DNA of 47,334 nucleotides, from contig CACBWF010000004.1 in the NCBI GenBank assembly GCA_902542925.1, forward strand, positions 1 to 47,334. Reading direction: 5' to 3'. This DNA comes from an uncultured Alphaproteobacteria bacterium. Lineage in GTDB: Bacteria; Pseudomonadota; Alphaproteobacteria; Methylaequorales; Methylaequoraceae. The position numbers and the translations under genes were made by a program. Under the pieces are notes generated by a model that was not told where the DNA came from, ran no database searches, and saw only the letters and a program-made list of their open reading frames with translations. Shown piece after piece: positions 44,646-47,334 of this stretch; position 1 is the first letter of the stretch; the number at the start of each line of letters is the position of its first letter.

Positions 44646-45363
44646 CTCCAAATTTACTTTTCTTATTGTTTTTAAACATTTTCTTTATCCTTTTTTCAGG
44701 ATAGATATAGTAGTGACATTGACTGTTTACAGGGCATTTTTTACATAAGGGATTTTTAGGTCTACAAATTAGAGAACCTAAATCCATCAATGCCTGACAA
44801 TACGAGCCATTATTTTTTTTTGGAGTAAGATTTTGAGCCACAGTATTTAACTTTTTTTCAAAAGTTTTATTTGCAGGATTTAATCTCATAACTCTTGATA
44901 GAATTCTCTTTATATTTCCATCTACAACTGCTTTGGTGTTATCATACAAAATTGCAGAAATTGATGCAGCTGTATAAGTACCAATTCCTGGTATTTTCAT
45001 TAATTCTTCATAGCTTTTAATAGGATAATTTTGTTTAATTATATCAATTGCCTTAAACATGTTTTTTGCTCTTTGATAGTACCCTAATCCCTGCCAGTTG
45101 AACATTATTTCATCTAGAGATGCTTTAGAGAAGGAGTTGAGTGTAGGCCATTTTCTTAAAAATTTATAGAAATAAGGTATGGCCGTCTTAACACCGGTTT
45201 GCTGTAGCATGATTTCACTTAGCCATACACAATAAAAATTTTGGTACTTTTCTTTTCTCCATGGAAGTTGTCTTTTATTAATTTGGTACCACCTTAAAAT
45301 TTTATTTTGCCATTCAAGGCTATTTTTCAAACTTATATTGTCTATCTTATAATTTTTTAGCAT
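44614..45363 (-). CDS. mutY: A/G-specific adenine glycosylase, C-terminally truncated
   Basis: Removes A mispaired with 8-oxoG. 249 residues against about 350 for the family. The catalytic domain is complete: E50 in WLSEIMLQQTGVKT, helix-hairpin-helix IPGIGTYTAASISAIL, D148 in VVDGNIKRILSR, and the 4Fe-4S ligands C200, C207, C210 and C216 (C-x6-C-x2-C-x5-C). The protein stops at the first strand of the Nudix-like domain that recognises 8-oxoG. The truncation coincides with the smc junction, so it is probably not a natural short MutY. The start is only nine bases from the divergent DUF721 start. Confidence 0.93.
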   Translation of the reverse strand: MLKNYKIDNISLKNSLEWQNKILRWYQINKRQLPWRKEKYQNFYCVWLSEIMLQQTGVKTAIPYFYKFLRKWPTLNSFSKASLDEIMFNWQGLGYYQRAKNMFKAIDIIKQNYPIKSYEELMKIPGIGTYTAASISAILYDNTKAVVDGNIKRILSRVMRLNPANKTFEKKLNTVAQNLTPKKNNGSYCQALMDLGSLICRPKNPLCKKCPVNSQCHYYIYPEKRIKKMFKNNKKSKFGVAFYLSYKNH

Positions 45364-45372
45364 AATACTTAG

Positions 45373-45693
45373 ATGATAAAACGAACCAATAAAACAAAAT
45401 CTATTTCTTCAATTATACCCAATGTTCTAAATCCTGTTAAAAAAAAAAGTAATAAAATTATGGAGATTAAACTTAATTGGAATAAGATATTGAACGATAA
45501 TCTTTCAAAATTTAGCTTTCCAAATAAGATATATAAATTTAATAATAAAAAAACTCTTGAAATTTCCGTACAAGAAGAAAAACTCATTGAGATAACTTAT
45601 AATTCCGATTTTATAAAGAGAGAAATTAATAGATTTTATGGACACGAACATATAGAATTAATTAAGTTTAAAAAAAAATCTATTAAATATTGA
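45373..45693 (+). CDS. DUF721 (DciA-like) protein
   Basis: 106 residues, matching the DUF721 domain: an N-terminal helix (SISSIIPNVLNPVKKK), the LNWNKILNDNLSKFSFPNKI segment and a strand pair ending in LEISVQEEKLIEITYNSDFI. DUF721 includes DciA, the replicative helicase loader in bacteria lacking DnaC-type loaders, but the alphaproteobacterial homologues are usually longer, so helicase loading is inferred. It is divergent from mutY and overlaps the region before dsbA; the mutY-DUF721-dsbA-smc order is conserved in alphaproteobacteria. Confidence 0.82.
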   Translation: MIKRTNKTKSISSIIPNVLNPVKKKSNKIMEIKLNWNKILNDNLSKFSFPNKIYKFNNKKTLEISVQEEKLIEITYNSDFIKREINRFYGHEHIELIKFKKKSIKY

Positions 45694-45704
45694 GTAAGGT
45701 TAAT

Positions 45705-46310
45705 ATGAATTTAAAGTACATTTCTCTATTTATTTTTGTTTACAACTTTTTTTTTGCAGAACCAGTTTCAGCAAATATTGTCGATACAATTGAGGCTTTA
45801 GAGGAAAAATCTTTAGGCAAGCCAGATGCTCCAATAAAAATGATTGAGTTTGCGTCACTCACCTGTGGGCATTGCGCAAGGTTCCACAACGAAGTTATGC
45901 CTACAATTAAAGAAAAATATATAAACAATGGCAAAATATTTTTTACCTACAAAGATTTTCCATTAGACAAATTTGCTTTAAAGGCTTCTATTATATCGAG
46001 ATGCTCTGGTAATAAAAATTATTTCAGTTTTTTAGATGTTTTTTATAAAAAGCAGTCAAGTTGGACCAGGTCTCAAGATCCGTTCAAATCTTTACTCAAA
46101 ATTGCCAAAATAGGTGGGTTAAAAGATGAAGAAATTAAAGTGTGTGTTGGAAATAAATCCATCGAAGATGGGTTACTTAAGGATAGACTTCAATCCTCAA
46201 AAAAATACGATATAACCGCAACACCAACAATTTATCTTAATGGTAAAAAATATACTGGAGACTTAACCCTTGAAGCACTTGAACTTAAGATTAATTCTCT
46301 ACTTAATTAG
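45705..46310 (+). CDS. DsbA family periplasmic thiol-disulfide oxidoreductase
   Basis: 201 residues from the ATG at 45705 (AAGG seven bases upstream); a TTG at 45690 is possible. A signal peptide ends near VSA (residue 23). The thioredoxin-fold active site is C54-GH-C57 in SLTCGHCARF, and the cis-proline is in TATPTIYLNG. Two further Cys, in ISRCSGNK and IKVCVGNK, lie in the helical insertion and could form a second disulfide, as reported for Wolbachia alpha-DsbA1. It lies between DUF721 and the smc N-terminal half, eight bases before the latter. Confidence 0.92.
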   Translation: MNLKYISLFIFVYNFFFAEPVSANIVDTIEALEEKSLGKPDAPIKMIEFASLTCGHCARFHNEVMPTIKEKYINNGKIFFTYKDFPLDKFALKASIISRCSGNKNYFSFLDVFYKKQSSWTRSQDPFKSLLKIAKIGGLKDEEIKVCVGNKSIEDGLLKDRLQSSKKYDITATPTIYLNGKKYTGDLTLEALELKINSLLN

Positions 46311-46318
46311 TTACTAAA

Positions 46319-47334
46319 TTGTTTAACATAAGAAAATTAAAAATTTCAGGCTTCAAATCTTTTCCGTACCCATTAGAAATTGAAATTCCTGAAGGGATTA
46401 CAGGTATTATTGGTCCAAACGGTTGTGGTAAATCAAATATTTTTGAAGCAATTCGATGGGTAATGGGCGAAAGTTCATCAAAAAGTTTAAGGTCCTCCTC
46501 TATGGAAGAATTAATATTTAGCGGAACAGATAAGGTTCCTGAAAAAAATGTTGCTGAAGTTACAGTTGATCTTGAAATTAATGAAGAAAATAGAAAACAA
46601 TTTGGTGATGACAAACTAATTATATCAAGACACCTTGAAAGGGGTGTCGGTTCATTTTACAAAATTAATAATAAGGATGTGAGAGCAAAAGATATTAGTA
46701 TACTTTTCTCAGATTCGGGGTCGGGTCCAAGATCAAGTTCTATAATAAGTCAGGGAAATATTGACCAAATAATTAATTTTAAACCTCTAGAAAGAAAAAT
46801 AATTCTTGAAGATGCTGCTGGTATATCTGGTTTACAAACTAGAAGGCATGACTCAGAATTAAAACTAAATGCAACAGAAAAAAATTTAGAAAGAATCGCC
46901 GATAATATATCAATATTGGAAAAACAAAAACAATCACTTAAAAGACAATCACGGCAAGCTGAGAATTATCAAAAAATCTCAGATCAAATAAAACATAACC
47001 AAAAAAAATTATTCTATTTTCAATGGAAAAACTCAAATAGACAAATATCTTCGTTCCTACAAAATACCAATCTTATTGAAGGTAAAATAAAGAATATTGA
47101 ACAAGAATTAAAAAAAATAAGCGCAGTATCTGATGACATTAAGGTTAATTTAGGAAAATGTGAATTAGAAAAATTAGCTTTAGATAAAAAAATGAATAAA
47201 ATGATTCTTGAAAAAGAAACAGTAGTTAATAAAAAACAAAACTTGGTATTAAGAAGAACAGAGGTGCAAAATTTTTTACTTTCACTTGAAAATGATCAAG
47301 CCCGAGTACATAAACAAATTCAGGACATAAAGAA
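46319..47334 (+). CDS. smc: Chromosome segregation ATPase Smc, N-terminal half, runs off the window
   Basis: Starts at TTG 46319 and stays open to the window end (338 codons). It begins FNIRKLKISGFKSFPYPLEI, the usual Smc N-terminus, with Walker A GPNGCGKSN at residues 32-40 and IRWVMGESSSKSLR after it. The Q-loop region IISQGNIDQIINFKP and the DAAGISGLQTRR element follow, then coiled-coil. No Walker B or signature motif is on this side; these are in the C-terminal half on the other strand. In normal genomes the same frame would continue through the hinge into that half and then atpI. Confidence 0.93.
   Translation, partial: MFNIRKLKISGFKSFPYPLEIEIPEGITGIIGPNGCGKSNIFEAIRWVMGESSSKSLRSSSMEELIFSGTDKVPEKNVAEVTVDLEINEENRKQFGDDKLIISRHLERGVGSFYKINNKDVRAKDISILFSDSGSGPRSSSIISQGNIDQIINFKPLERKIILEDAAGISGLQTRRHDSELKLNATEKNLERIADNISILEKQKQSLKRQSRQAENYQKISDQIKHNQKKLFYFQWKNSNRQISSFLQNTNLIEGKIKNIEQELKKISAVSDDIKVNLGKCELEKLALDKKMNKMILEKETVVNKKQNLVLRRTEVQNFLLSLENDQARVHKQIQDIK

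Noticed and set aside
1-47334. Mobile elements, prophage, CRISPR arrays, defence systems or a biosynthetic cluster
   Set aside because: Every substantial frame is accounted for by core genes; I saw no transposase, integrase, phage structural gene, spaced direct repeats or clustered unknown genes beyond the two lipoproteins.
45373-47334. Reading the right-hand end as a recent horizontal insertion
   Set aside because: Gene content and composition match the rest, and mutY, DUF721, dsbA and smc are the normal neighbours of atpI; an inversion or chimera explains the strands without foreign DNA.

Overview
The window is a gene-dense stretch of an AT-rich alphaproteobacterial chromosome. The assignment rests on gene content and order as I recall them: the pmbA / IMPase-CysQ / DUF374 acyltransferase / waaA / lpxK cluster with DUF4170 nearby, the coxB-coxA-ctaB-(small CoxF)-ctaG-coxC-surf1-thrC cluster, plant-type gshA, split atpF/atpF' genes, DUF721-dsbA-smc, and thrB-rnhA. 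Base composition, the near absence of intergenic DNA and many overlapping genes suggest a streamlined, free-living, probably marine lineage. Full amino-acid and purine genes and a Kdo/lipid A pathway argue against a highly reduced parasite. I cannot name the genus from sequence alone. I found no rRNA, tRNA, CRISPR array, IS element or prophage, and no gap above 300 bases.

Layout. 1-11024 (+): ribF (5' end outside the window), ileS, lspA, two small Pro/Gln-rich lipoproteins, an M16 peptidase pair, pgi and an endonuclease-type mutL. 11026-13023 (-): a C26-type glutamine amidotransferase, rluB and rsmD. 13099-17015: tadA (+), purD (-), xseA (+, frameshifted at a run of nine G) and an M23 peptidase (+). 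16990-23805 (-): pmbA, an IMPase-family phosphatase, msbA, DUF374 acyltransferase, waaA and lpxK, an apparent outer-membrane lipid operon. 23880-28721: DUF4170, ubiA (-), rsmE, gshA, chorismate mutase, tldD (-). 28861-35772 (+): cytochrome c oxidase subunits and assembly factors, including a 30-residue CoxF-like gene, then thrC. 35777-40205: algH (-), a DsbD/ScsB-like thiol transporter and a 1-Cys peroxiredoxin (+), rnhA and thrB (-). 40215-42580 (-): F0 ATP synthase genes atpI, atpB, atpE, atpF', atpF.

The last 5 kb is the most notable part. smc occurs as two halves on opposite strands: the hinge and C-terminal half (-) abuts a mutY that stops at the start of its C-terminal domain, and the N-terminal half (+) lies beyond mutY, DUF721 and dsbA and runs off the window. 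The usual order, mutY(-) DUF721(+) dsbA(+) smc(+) atpI(+), is recovered by inverting one segment with breakpoints inside mutY and smc. This is either a fold-back chimera from amplification or assembly, or a real inversion that breaks two genes. I favour the artefact.

Functionally the window is almost all core metabolism: respiration and ATP synthesis, cell-envelope lipids and lipoproteins, thiol and peroxide handling, translation and DNA repair. I do not see a convincing undescribed system. The items worth a second look are the smc/mutY break, the xseA G-tract frameshift, the two unassigned lipoproteins, a symmetric inverted repeat upstream of coxB, and divergent genes with only 9 bases between start codons.
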